Assembly (NCBI GenBank): GCA_964555935.1
Contig: CAZKUN010000037.1
Location: 1 to 51,589, forward strand
Length of the DNA stretch: 51,589 bases
Direction of reading: 5' to 3'
DNA from: CAZKUN01 sp964555935
Lineage (GTDB): Bacteria > Armatimonadota > Zipacnadia > Zipacnadales > VGFC01
In this document: in pieces, positions 41,067 through 48,764 of the stretch
How the letters are laid out: every line of letters begins with the position of its first letter
Position numbering within the stretch: the stretch's first letter is position 1
Notes under the pieces: model-generated
The model's input: the letters and a program-made list of their open reading frames with translations, nothing else
The model's database searches: none
Told to the model about the DNA's origin: nothing
Program-made: the position numbers and the translations under genes

Positions 41067-42037
41067 GGGAGCCACTCCTTCGCTCGCCAGCACCGCGCCC
41101 TTCGTCCGGTCGCGATTTCGGCCAACTCCTGCGGCTCCCGGCATTGGTCCATAGCGTGTTCGCAGCGCGGCGCGTACGCGCATCCGCTCGGGATGTCGGC
41201 GGGGTCCGGCACGCTGCCGGAGATGCTCTGCAGTCGTGCGGTCGCGCCATCAGCGGTCGGGACCGAGGCCAGCAGATCGACGGTATATGGATGCAGAGGC
41301 TGGGCAAACAGCGCCTCCACCTCAGACTGCTCGACGATTCGTCCGCAATACATCACCGCCACGTCGTGGGCCATCTCCGCCACGATCCCCAGGTCATGCG
41401 TGATCAGGAGAATCGCCATTTCCTGCTCAACCTGCAACTGCAGCAGCAAGTCCACGATATCCGCCTGCACGGTTACATCCAGTGCCGTCGTTGGCTCGTC
41501 CGCGATGAGCAGCGCCGGTCGACACGCGATGGCCATCGCGATCATCGCTCGCTGCCTCATCCCGCCGCTCAGTTCGTGCGGGTGCTGCTTCGCCCTCCGC
41601 TCCGGCGCGGGGATGCCGACCTCGCGGAGTTGCTCAACCGCCCGATCCCACGCCGCGCGACGGCTGATCTTCTCATGCGCGCGGAGCGTCTCCGCGACTT
41701 GCTCCCCGATGGTGAACACCGGGTTCAGCGCGTTGAGCGGCTCCTGGAAGATCATCGCGATCTCGCAGCCACGCACGTCGCGCAGTTCTTTCTCGCCGAG
41801 GCCGGTCAGCTCCTGATCGCGCAGCCGGATCGAGTCAGCCCGCATCTCAGAATCCGATGGTGTCAGTCGCAGCAATCCGAGCGCCGTCATCGTCTTCCCA
41901 CATCCGCTCTCGCCCACAAGCGCCAGCGTCTTCCCTGCGGGGACGGCAAACGACACGCCGTCCACCGCGTTGAACGCCCCGCGACGGCCCGAGAACGATA
42001 CCTTCAGGTTGCGCACGTCCAGTAACGCCATTGTCAT
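41063..42037 (-). CDS. oppD: Oligopeptide ABC transporter ATP-binding protein OppD/DppD
   Basis: This 324-residue ATPase has Walker A GESGCGKT, Q-loop IFQEPLNALNPVF (the EPL...LNP form typical of OppD), signature LSGGMRQRAMIAMAI, Walker B LLIADEPTTALD and switch LLITHDLGIVAEMAH. The C-terminal block has CAYAPRCEHAMDQC with Cys residues as in OppF. Two in-frame ATGs (42037 and 42031) are possible, and GAAGG precedes the first. The family 1 hairpin repeat occupies the 38-base spacer between oppB and this gene, and part of the ribosome-binding site derives from it. Confidence 0.96.
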   Translation of the reverse strand: MTMALLDVRNLKVSFSGRRGAFNAVDGVSFAVPAGKTLALVGESGCGKTMTALGLLRLTPSDSEMRADSIRLRDQELTGLGEKELRDVRGCEIAMIFQEPLNALNPVFTIGEQVAETLRAHEKISRRAAWDRAVEQLREVGIPAPERRAKQHPHELSGGMRQRAMIAMAIACRPALLIADEPTTALDVTVQADIVDLLLQLQVEQEMAILLITHDLGIVAEMAHDVAVMYCGRIVEQSEVEALFAQPLHPYTVDLLASVPTADGATARLQSISGSVPDPADIPSGCAYAPRCEHAMDQCREPQELAEIATGRRARCWRAKEWLP

Positions 42038-42042
42038 GCCTT

Positions 42043-42067
42043 CGTAGGTCGGATCTCCAGATCCGAC
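42043..42067 (+). repeat. Dispersed hairpin repeat, family 1, copy 4
   Basis: The 25-bp core is identical to the other copies. It fills the spacer between the oppB stop (42076) and the oppD start (42037), inside one operon. Confidence 0.93.
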
Positions 42068-42075
42068 GCCTTGGC

Positions 42076-42996
42076 CTACTGCCTCTGTATCCTCGGGTCC
42101 ACCATCCGGTAGACCAAATCGACCACGATATTGGCAACCACCACCAGCGTCGCGGCAAACAGCACCGTGCCCATGATCATCGGCACGTCCATCTTCTGAA
42201 CCGCCTGGAGCGCCAGCGAGCCCACCCCCGGCAGCGCGAAAATCGTTTCGGTGAAGACCACCCCGCCCAGCAGCGCCGCCGTGTCCATACCGATGACCGT
42301 CAGCAGCGGGATGAACGCGTTGCGCAGCGCGTGCTTGAACAGCACCTTCGTCTCGCTGAGGCCCTTCGCCCGCGCCGCGCGGATGTAGTCCTGGTTCATC
42401 ACCTCGACCATGTTGCTATGCACCAGCCGCGCGTAGTAGCCGGCCCCGACGGTCCCGAGCGTGACGCAGGGAAGTATGAGGTGCTGCCACGATGCGAACC
42501 CGCCGACGGGGAATAGTCCGGCGCGATAGGCCAACTGAAACTGCAGCAGTCTCCCCAGCCAGAACGTTGGCAGCGAGATCCCAATCATGCATAGCACGAG
42601 CACGATCCGGTCGACCGGCTTGTCTCGCCATCGCGCTGTCAGCACGCCCAGGGGAACGCCGATCGCGAGCCAGATCGCCAGGCCCCCGAGCGATAGCGCC
42701 AACGTCACCGGGAAGCGCAGCATGATCGCGTCGATAACGGGCTGTTGCGTGACATACGAGCGCCCGAGGTCGCCTCTCGCGGCTCTGCCCAGGAAGCGCA
42801 AGTACTGCTGCCACAGCGGATCGTCCAGCCCCATCTCCCGCCGGATGTTGTCGAGCGTCTCCGCGTCAGCCTGTGGCCCCGCATACGTCACCGCCGGATC
42901 GGCCGGAATGGCGTGCGCGATGACGAAGACGATCACTGACGTGCCGAGAAGCGTCACGATGCCCCAGCCGACCCTCGCGAGCAGGCGCTTCGTCAT
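42076..42996 (-). CDS. oppB: Oligopeptide ABC transporter permease OppB/DppB
   Basis: This 306-residue inner-membrane permease begins MTKRLLARVGWGIVTLLGTSVIVF, the usual first membrane segment of OppB/DppB. It has about six hydrophobic segments and the cytoplasmic EAA-type loop, VMNQDYIRAARAKGLSETKVLFKHALRNAFIP, which contacts the ATPases. The ATG overlaps the stop of the binding-protein gene as ATGA. It forms the import channel together with OppC. Confidence 0.96.
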   Translation of the reverse strand: MTKRLLARVGWGIVTLLGTSVIVFVIAHAIPADPAVTYAGPQADAETLDNIRREMGLDDPLWQQYLRFLGRAARGDLGRSYVTQQPVIDAIMLRFPVTLALSLGGLAIWLAIGVPLGVLTARWRDKPVDRIVLVLCMIGISLPTFWLGRLLQFQLAYRAGLFPVGGFASWQHLILPCVTLGTVGAGYYARLVHSNMVEVMNQDYIRAARAKGLSETKVLFKHALRNAFIPLLTVIGMDTAALLGGVVFTETIFALPGVGSLALQAVQKMDVPMIMGTVLFAATLVVVANIVVDLVYRMVDPRIQRQ

Positions 42997-44750
42997 GGCC
43001 GCGCCTCCCACTGCGGGTCTTCCGTGTCGAACCACAGCTTCTCGAGCCGCTGAGGCCACACGGGGTGCATGGAGTGTCCACGCAGCCACGGCTGGCGCAG
43101 GGCGTGTCGCACGGGGTGGTACAGGAACACCCACGGCGCGTCGTCGACGATCATGCGCTCGACTTGCTGGTAGATCCTCAGGCGCGCCGCGGCGTCAGTC
43201 TCCTTGGCCGCCACGCGCAGCAGGTCGTTCACATCGGGATTCGAGTAGAACGCCGCGTTGTTGCAGTTCACTTCGACGATCCGCTCGCCGTTCAGCAGCA
43301 CGTCAAGGAAGTTGCTCGGGTCCGGGTAGTCTTGGCTCCAGCCGAAGATCCCCAGCTCCGCGCCGCGCCGCTTCGCCATGATGTCACACAGCGTCGCGAA
43401 CGCCACGGGTCTCAGGTCGACCTCGACGCCGACCTCCGCCAGATCCTGCTGGATGACCTCAGCCGCCTTGCGCTCGTAGCCCGTGTCTGATCGGAACCAC
43501 ATCGGCAGCGAGAATCCATCCGCCAGTCCCGCCTCCGCGAGAAGCTGCTTCGCCTTCCCTGGATCATGCGCGTAGCCCGGCATGTCGGGATCGTGTCCCG
43601 GCATCGGCGGAGGGAGCACGCCGCGAGCCGCGACGCACCTCCCGGTCAGCATCTTAACGATCCGCCCTCGGTCGATCGCGTAGTTCATCGCCTGTCGGAC
43701 GCGTTTGTCGGTGAACGGCTCCATCTCGCAGTTCATCGACAGATAGACCGTCCGGCTGTCCGCCGCGGTCGCGGTGTAAGGTTGCCACTTTGGATCCGTC
43801 GTGATGCGCACGAAGTCGGGGATAGGGATGCCCTCTTTGAGGTCCAACTCGCCCCGCTCGAACATCATCTGATGCACGAGCGTGTCGCCGCCGATCATCA
43901 CGCTCACGCCGTCGAGCCTCGGCTCGCCGTCGATGAAGTAATGCGGGTTCGGGGAAAACCGGATGCGCATGCCGCGGACCCATTCGGTGAGCACGAACGG
44001 CCCCGTCCCCACTGGGTTGCGGAAGAAGTCCTCGCCATGCTCCTCGACGGCCTCGCGCGGCACTGCGTACGCGAACGTCATCGCCAGCACGTTCAGGAAC
44101 GAGAGATCCGGCTCCGCGATGTTGACCTCAAACGCGTGGCTCCCGAGTTCGACCAAACCCGCCACGTGCAGCGGTTCGGTCACCCGCTCGCGCTCGGTCT
44201 GGGTCTCCCGAGCCGTCTCGCCGTCTTGCTTGCAGGCGTCCTGAAACTCCCTCGCGCCGACGATATGCCTGAAGAAACTCTCGCCTGGAGAGAGCGTGGC
44301 CGGGTCGAGCACGCGCTCCAGGCTGTAGATGAAGTCGGCCGCCGTCACCTCGCGGCCGTTGGAGAACTTCACGCCCCTCTTCAGTCGGAACGCGTACTTG
44401 CGCCCATCCTCGGAGATCGTCGGCAGTTCCTCCGCCAGCCATGGCACGAGATTCGTCCCGTCGTCGTAGTCGAGCAAGCCGTGGTACAGCAAGCGGACCA
44501 TCGGCCATGACACGGTATCGTAGGCGATGGCTGGGTCGAGGGAATCGATATCCGTCTCGATCGCCAGGCGGAGCGTGTTGCTTGGACTTGGGCCCGCGTC
44601 CCTTCCACATCCCGTTAGACCGCCTAGCGCACCTAGGAGCGCCAACGCAATCAGGACCCCTGGCGCGACCGGGAGTGCCCCGTAGGTCGGATCTCCAGAT
44701 CCGACGGTCTCCGTTGTTAGCGTCTCGAAGCCCCTCCTCGCGCGGATCAT
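42993..44750 (-). CDS. oppA: Oligopeptide-binding lipoprotein OppA/DppA-type (SBP family 5)
   Basis: This 585-residue extracytoplasmic solute-binding protein of family 5 has a C-terminal lobe block (NYAIDRGRIVKMLTGRC, ARGVLPPPMPGHD), DLAEVGVEVDLRPV and FGWSQDYPDPSNFLD. A lipobox is present in GALGGLTGCG (Cys about residue 48), but the signal region is unusual. The ATG at 44750 lies two bases past the oppC stop, and about 11 residues (TVGSGDPTYGA) encoded by a family 1 repeat lie between the basic N-region and the hydrophobic stretch. A later start cannot be excluded, but no ATG or GTG lies in-frame between the repeat and the hydrophobic segment. It delivers peptides to OppB/C. Confidence 0.94.
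   Translation of the reverse strand: MIRARRGFETLTTETVGSGDPTYGALPVAPGVLIALALLGALGGLTGCGRDAGPSPSNTLRLAIETDIDSLDPAIAYDTVSWPMVRLLYHGLLDYDDGTNLVPWLAEELPTISEDGRKYAFRLKRGVKFSNGREVTAADFIYSLERVLDPATLSPGESFFRHIVGAREFQDACKQDGETARETQTERERVTEPLHVAGLVELGSHAFEVNIAEPDLSFLNVLAMTFAYAVPREAVEEHGEDFFRNPVGTGPFVLTEWVRGMRIRFSPNPHYFIDGEPRLDGVSVMIGGDTLVHQMMFERGELDLKEGIPIPDFVRITTDPKWQPYTATAADSRTVYLSMNCEMEPFTDKRVRQAMNYAIDRGRIVKMLTGRCVAARGVLPPPMPGHDPDMPGYAHDPGKAKQLLAEAGLADGFSLPMWFRSDTGYERKAAEVIQQDLAEVGVEVDLRPVAFATLCDIMAKRRGAELGIFGWSQDYPDPSNFLDVLLNGERIVEVNCNNAAFYSNPDVNDLLRVAAKETDAAARLRIYQQVERMIVDDAPWVFLYHPVRHALRQPWLRGHSMHPVWPQRLEKLWFDTEDPQWEARP
44681..44705 (+). repeat. Dispersed hairpin repeat, family 1, copy 5, inside the oppA signal region
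   Basis: The 25-bp core lies within the coding frame of the minus-strand oppA near its N-terminus, read as VGSGDPTYG. The reading frame differs from that of the copy in the PL8 gene. Confidence 0.92.
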
Positions 44751-44751
44751 G

Positions 44752-45708
44752 TTATTCGCCTTGTCCCTGGTGTGGATCGAGCACGTCTTGCAGTCCCTGT
44801 CCCAGCAGATTGAACCCCACCACCGTCGCCACGACCGCGATGCCTGGGGGCAGCACGAGCCACGGCGCCACAAGCAAGTACGGCTGTCCCTCGCTGATCA
44901 TCCCACCCCAACTCGGAGCCGGTGGGGGAACGCCGATGCCCAGGTAACTCAGTCCCGCCTCCAGGAGAATCGTCCCGGCCGTGCTCATCGCCGCCAGCAC
45001 GATGATCGCGGGCAACACGTTCGGCAGCACGTGACGGAGGATGATCCGCCCGTGCGAGCATCCCGCCGCCCGCGCCGCCTGCACGAACTCGCGTTCATGC
45101 AGCGTCAGCACCTGCCCGCGCACCACGCGCGCAATCCGCGTCCAGCTCACAATCCCGATGATGAGAAAGATACTCACCAGGCCGCGCTCGAGCCGCACGT
45201 CCAGCCAATGCGCCTCCAGCCCCGCCGGGTGTAGGTGGACCACGCGCCCATCCATCAGCCCGGCAAACGCAATCGCCAGCAGCAGCGCGGGAATGGTCAT
45301 CATGATGTCGGTGAAGCGCATCAGAAGCGTGTCGATCCACCGACCGAAGTAACCGGCGAGCAGCCCAACCGCCAGCCCGATGAACGTCGCTGTCAGCACT
45401 GCCACCATGCCGACCGTCAGCGATATCCGCGCGCCGTGCAGCACGCGACTCAGGATGTCGCGCCCGAGGCTGTCAGTGCCCAGGCGGAATCGCTCGCCCG
45501 GCGGTAGCGGCATGCCATCCGCGTCGAGGCCCTCGTCAAACTGGGTGTTGGGATTCTCGGGGGCGATGAGCGGCGCGAGCGTCCCCGCCAGCGCAATCAC
45601 GACCACGACAGCCAGCCCGGCCATGACCAGGCGGTTGCTCAGCACCTCGCGCAGGGCGTGAGGACGGGGTGTTGCGACCGGTTCTGTGCCAATCTCTGCA
45701 GCGCTCAC
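44752..45708 (-). CDS. oppC: Oligopeptide ABC transporter permease OppC/DppC
   Basis: This 318-residue inner-membrane permease starts at GTG (45708) and is the first gene of the operon. It has the OppC N-terminal cytoplasmic segment and the first membrane segment VMAGLAVVVVIALAGTLAPLI. The family block RFRLGTDSLGRDILSRVLHGARISL, the EAA-type loop EFVQAARAAGCSHGRIILRHVLPNVLP and EAGLSYLGIGVPPPAPSWGGMI then follow. It pairs with OppB to form the channel. The operon order oppC-A-B-D-F, with the binding protein second, is less common than a leading oppA. Confidence 0.96.
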   Translation of the reverse strand: MSAAEIGTEPVATPRPHALREVLSNRLVMAGLAVVVVIALAGTLAPLIAPENPNTQFDEGLDADGMPLPPGERFRLGTDSLGRDILSRVLHGARISLTVGMVAVLTATFIGLAVGLLAGYFGRWIDTLLMRFTDIMMTIPALLLAIAFAGLMDGRVVHLHPAGLEAHWLDVRLERGLVSIFLIIGIVSWTRIARVVRGQVLTLHEREFVQAARAAGCSHGRIILRHVLPNVLPAIIVLAAMSTAGTILLEAGLSYLGIGVPPPAPSWGGMISEGQPYLLVAPWLVLPPGIAVVATVVGFNLLGQGLQDVLDPHQGQGE

Positions 45709-45780
45709 GCCGCGAGTTTCTCTGGATTGGCCGCAGTCGCCTGCTCTGGGTCAGTAGCTCGCGAGGTCGGAGCCATTAAG

Positions 45781-45810
45781 TTGACAAAATAGGAAGATTA
45801 AATGTACTAT
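45781..45810 (+). promoter_or_regulatory. Probable sigma-70 promoter in an AT-rich island
   Basis: TTGACA (45781-45786), an 18-base spacer and TACTAT (45805-45810, four of six positions of the consensus) form a promoter. It lies in an AT-rich stretch (45776-45825) unlike the GC-rich surroundings, 43 bases before the glycosyltransferase ATG. The oppC gene diverges from the same spacer. Confidence 0.65.
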
Positions 45811-45852
45811 TATGTTTCAATATAGTTGCCGTATCTGGGAGCTACAGTATCG

Positions 45853-47601
45853 ATGACTGACCAGTATGACGTGCTATGGATCGGCGACAGCCCCACGCAC
45901 GATTCCGAATACGCCACGGTTGCTCGGGAGGTATTGAGCCGCCTTGAGCGCGCCCATGGGCTTTCGGTGGCGGCTCTTGGCTGGCACCACCTGCCTGGCA
46001 ACGAACGCGATATGGGCATCGCTGGGCCGATCATTGGGCACCTCGTCTTCCCCTGTAATGCCCACTCCATCGCGTGGGCCATGGTCGAATTCGACCCGAA
46101 AGTGGTTGCTGTCTGCTGCCCGCAGGACGACTGCGACGCCCTCACCCGCGCCGCCGCGCACATCGACGTGCCATGGGTGCTCCACGTCGACTTGCGGGCC
46201 CCAAGTACGGCGCCGGCTGAAATCAGCCTGTTCGAGCGAGCCGCCGTGGTCGCGCCTTTTCGCCAGACCCAACCCGTGCCGGTCATGCCGACCATCGCCA
46301 TCGATCGAGCATTGGCGCTGCCTGATGACAGCGGCCCCGACTGGGACGACCTCGCCGGCGCCTGGGCGGACGTCCTTACTCAGTTGGCCAACGACTGCCC
46401 GGTGGCGCCTGATGCCCCAGACCGCCCCGTCCTCGAACAGGCCGTCAGTTGGTTCTTCAGCGAGTCCGGGTGGACAGAGCCCGATTCGTCCCGTCCCTCC
46501 ATGGCCATCCTGACGCCCGGGTTCATCGATGAGAGTACGGGCATTTCGTGGATGGGTGGCGCCGAGCGCTACCTCATCGATCTCGCTGAGCTGTGCGACG
46601 ATCTCGGCATCGCGGTCGATGCCTATCAGCCCTCGCAGACGCCCGCCCGCTGGCAATACGGCCGGCTTACGGTCTACGGGCTTGGCATCAACGGGCTCGA
46701 ATACGACGTCCGTCCGCCCGCGAACCTGGTCTTCGACCGCGCGACCCGCAGGTACGACCATATTCTCTATCACTGCTTCGATCAGTGCTATCCGGCCGCC
46801 CGCCCTGGAAGCGTCGCCATTTCTCATGGCATTTGGTGGGACGTGGATCTGCCGGGACCATGGCGGACGGATGAGTGGCGCCGTCGTCTGAACCAGTGTT
46901 TCGACAACGCGGGTCTCCTCGTCTCGGTCGACACCAGTACCATGAACTGGCTGCGCGCCGAACGCCCCGAACTCGGAGATCGGCTTCGGTATATCCCCAA
47001 CTGCGTCGATCTCGACGCCTTCCATCCACCCACCAACCGTCGAGAGGCGGGTGGCCCCGCTCGCGTGCTCTTCCCCCGTCGACTCACCATATGTCGCGGG
47101 ACGGAGCTGATGGTCGGCATTGCCGAGGATCTCATCCGCGCTCGAGACGACGTCTGCTTTCATTTCGTGGGCCGGGGCGATCCCCTCGCCGAGGAAGGCG
47201 TGTCCCGCCTCGCCGCCGGTTCATCCAGAATCGACTGGGAGTGGCGCCCTCTGGAGCAGATGCCCGAGGTCTATCAGCAGGCGGACATCACCGTCATTCC
47301 AACGCTGTGTTCCGAGGGCACCTCGCTGTCATGCCTCGAAGCGATGGCGACGGGCAACGCAATCGTCGCGACTAACATCGGTGGATTGGGCAATCTCATC
47401 ATCGACGGCTACAACGGCCTGCTGGTCGAGCCGAATCGCGAGGCGGTTCAGCAGGCCGTCGAGCAGCTCCTGGATGATCCCGATCTTCGCCTCGTCCTTG
47501 GCCGCCGCGCTCTCGAGACTGCCGAGGCCTTCTCGAAGGCTCGTTGGCAGGACAAGTGGCGGGACATCCTGATCCGGATGTATCCCGCTCCCGAGCGTTA
47601 G
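45853..47601 (+). CDS. Glycosyltransferase (GT4-like, GT-B fold) with N-terminal extra domain
   Basis: This 582-residue cytoplasmic protein has as its C-terminal half (from about residue 215) a glycosyltransferase of the GT4 type. Its blocks are GGAERYLIDLAELCDDLGI (acceptor domain), NCVDLDAFHPP, ARVLFPRRLTICRGTELMV, and the donor site GTSLSCLEAMATGNAIVATN with the Glu used by GT4 enzymes, followed by LIIDGYNGLLVEP. The first roughly 210 residues (MTDQYDVLWIGDSP...) form another alpha/beta region without an obvious family, perhaps a degenerate GT-B half. The ATG at 45853 has GGGAG about eleven bases upstream. The phosphatase-like gene follows after 32 bases and is probably co-transcribed. Confidence 0.88.
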   Translation: MTDQYDVLWIGDSPTHDSEYATVAREVLSRLERAHGLSVAALGWHHLPGNERDMGIAGPIIGHLVFPCNAHSIAWAMVEFDPKVVAVCCPQDDCDALTRAAAHIDVPWVLHVDLRAPSTAPAEISLFERAAVVAPFRQTQPVPVMPTIAIDRALALPDDSGPDWDDLAGAWADVLTQLANDCPVAPDAPDRPVLEQAVSWFFSESGWTEPDSSRPSMAILTPGFIDESTGISWMGGAERYLIDLAELCDDLGIAVDAYQPSQTPARWQYGRLTVYGLGINGLEYDVRPPANLVFDRATRRYDHILYHCFDQCYPAARPGSVAISHGIWWDVDLPGPWRTDEWRRRLNQCFDNAGLLVSVDTSTMNWLRAERPELGDRLRYIPNCVDLDAFHPPTNRREAGGPARVLFPRRLTICRGTELMVGIAEDLIRARDDVCFHFVGRGDPLAEEGVSRLAAGSSRIDWEWRPLEQMPEVYQQADITVIPTLCSEGTSLSCLEAMATGNAIVATNIGGLGNLIIDGYNGLLVEPNREAVQQAVEQLLDDPDLRLVLGRRALETAEAFSKARWQDKWRDILIRMYPAPER

Positions 47602-47632
47602 AATCGCGACTCTGGTTCGATTGGACTGCATC

Positions 47633-48577
47633 ATGCGTTTGCTGATTGCCGGTTTCGATGGGATAGATCCGGGCGTTGTGGAGAGTTACGGCGACGCGAT
47701 GCCATGCCTGGCCTCGCTGCCCTACGCGGCGGAGTTGGTCAGCGAGGAGATCCTCACCTGGCCGATCTGGACCAGCATGGCCACCGGGCTGCCTCCTTCG
47801 GAGCACGGCGTGACCGGCATCTTCGCCGACGAAGACGCCAAGCGCGCGTGGTGCCGCGATGACGTGAAGACGGGTCGCTTCCTCTGGCGCGCTCTCAACG
47901 ACGCCGGCCTGTCTGTCGGCTGGTATCGCGTGCCCGTCACGAGCTACCCGCCCCGCGAGTTGGACGGATGGATGGCCAGCGGCACGGCCGGCTCGCCGAC
48001 GGGCATCTGGCCCGTCGAGTTGTCCAGCGCGTACGAGCCGGGACCGGCCAATCTGTGGTCCAAAGAGTGCCTCCCCATCGGCAGCGAAACTCGCGCCGAC
48101 ATCGACCGCGCTGGCTCGGCGCTGTGGGACGCCGCTCGCAACGCGCTCGACGCGGAGCTGGAGTCGCTTCTGCGGCTGGTCGAGGTCTCGCCGGTTGACG
48201 TAGTCTTCTGCTACTTCAATTACACCGACACCGTCCAGCACCACTGCTTCCACGACAAGTCCATCATGGCCCAGCTCCACGCGTGGGTCGACCGTGCGGC
48301 CTCACGCATCACCGGGGCGTGCGATCCCGACCAGACCATGATCCTCAGCGACCACGGCATGCGAGCCGTGACGCCGGACGATTGGGGCACGCATGACAAG
48401 GAGGGCGTCTGGTTCACGCGTTCCGTGTTCGGCAACCATTCGTTCTTCCAGTCGGGAATGCACCGCTCTCCGGGGCTCGTCCGCGCGTCCTTCCCCCTCC
48501 CGCCGACGCTCACGCCCGAAGATGTCTACGCCGTCACGTGTCGCGCCTGCGATATCCAGGGCCCTCCCCCCGCTTGA
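47633..48577 (+). CDS. Alkaline-phosphatase-superfamily (phosphodiesterase/pyrophosphatase-like) protein
   Basis: This 314-residue protein has the core of the nucleotide pyrophosphatase/phosphodiesterase group: the metal-binding Asp in LLIAGFDGIDPG, the nucleophile Thr in PIWTSMATGLPPSEHGVTG (about residues 44-62), the metal Asp/His in YFNYTDTVQHH (about 199-209), and the Asp-His pair in MILSDHGMR (about 240-248). A last ligand His near GTHDKEG completes the expected set. It has no signal peptide or membrane segment, so it is either cytoplasmic or non-classical. Paired with the glycosyltransferase, it probably acts on nucleotide sugars or phospho-glycan groups. Confidence 0.88.
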   Translation: MRLLIAGFDGIDPGVVESYGDAMPCLASLPYAAELVSEEILTWPIWTSMATGLPPSEHGVTGIFADEDAKRAWCRDDVKTGRFLWRALNDAGLSVGWYRVPVTSYPPRELDGWMASGTAGSPTGIWPVELSSAYEPGPANLWSKECLPIGSETRADIDRAGSALWDAARNALDAELESLLRLVEVSPVDVVFCYFNYTDTVQHHCFHDKSIMAQLHAWVDRAASRITGACDPDQTMILSDHGMRAVTPDDWGTHDKEGVWFTRSVFGNHSFFQSGMHRSPGLVRASFPLPPTLTPEDVYAVTCRACDIQGPPPA

Positions 48578-48661
48578 GTCCAGCGTCTCCACGTGATACG
48601 CATCACACGCCCTATGCAGTTTTCCCCAGGTACTATGGTAAACACGAAATAGCGGAGCAAC

Positions 48662-48733
48662 AGTGGTTTCAGAACCCCCGTAGGTCGGATCTCCAGATCC
48701 GACGGGCCCGGTTGCTGGGGTTCTGGAACGACT
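48662..48733 (+). repeat. Full-length family 1 element, copy 6 (core 48679-48703)
   Basis: The core is flanked by outer arms AGTGGTTTCAGAACCCC and GGGGTTCTGGAACGACT, which pair well with each other. It lies between the phosphatase-like gene and the CHASE2 gene, both plus strand, about 30 bases before the TTG start of the latter. Confidence 0.9.
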
Positions 48734-48764
48734 TCCAGTCCGACTCGGCAATGGGGGGCCGTTC

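Noticed and set aside
13359..48703. CRISPR array
   Set aside because: The six identical repeats are thousands of bases apart, lack regular spacers and occur inside genes. No Cas gene is present.
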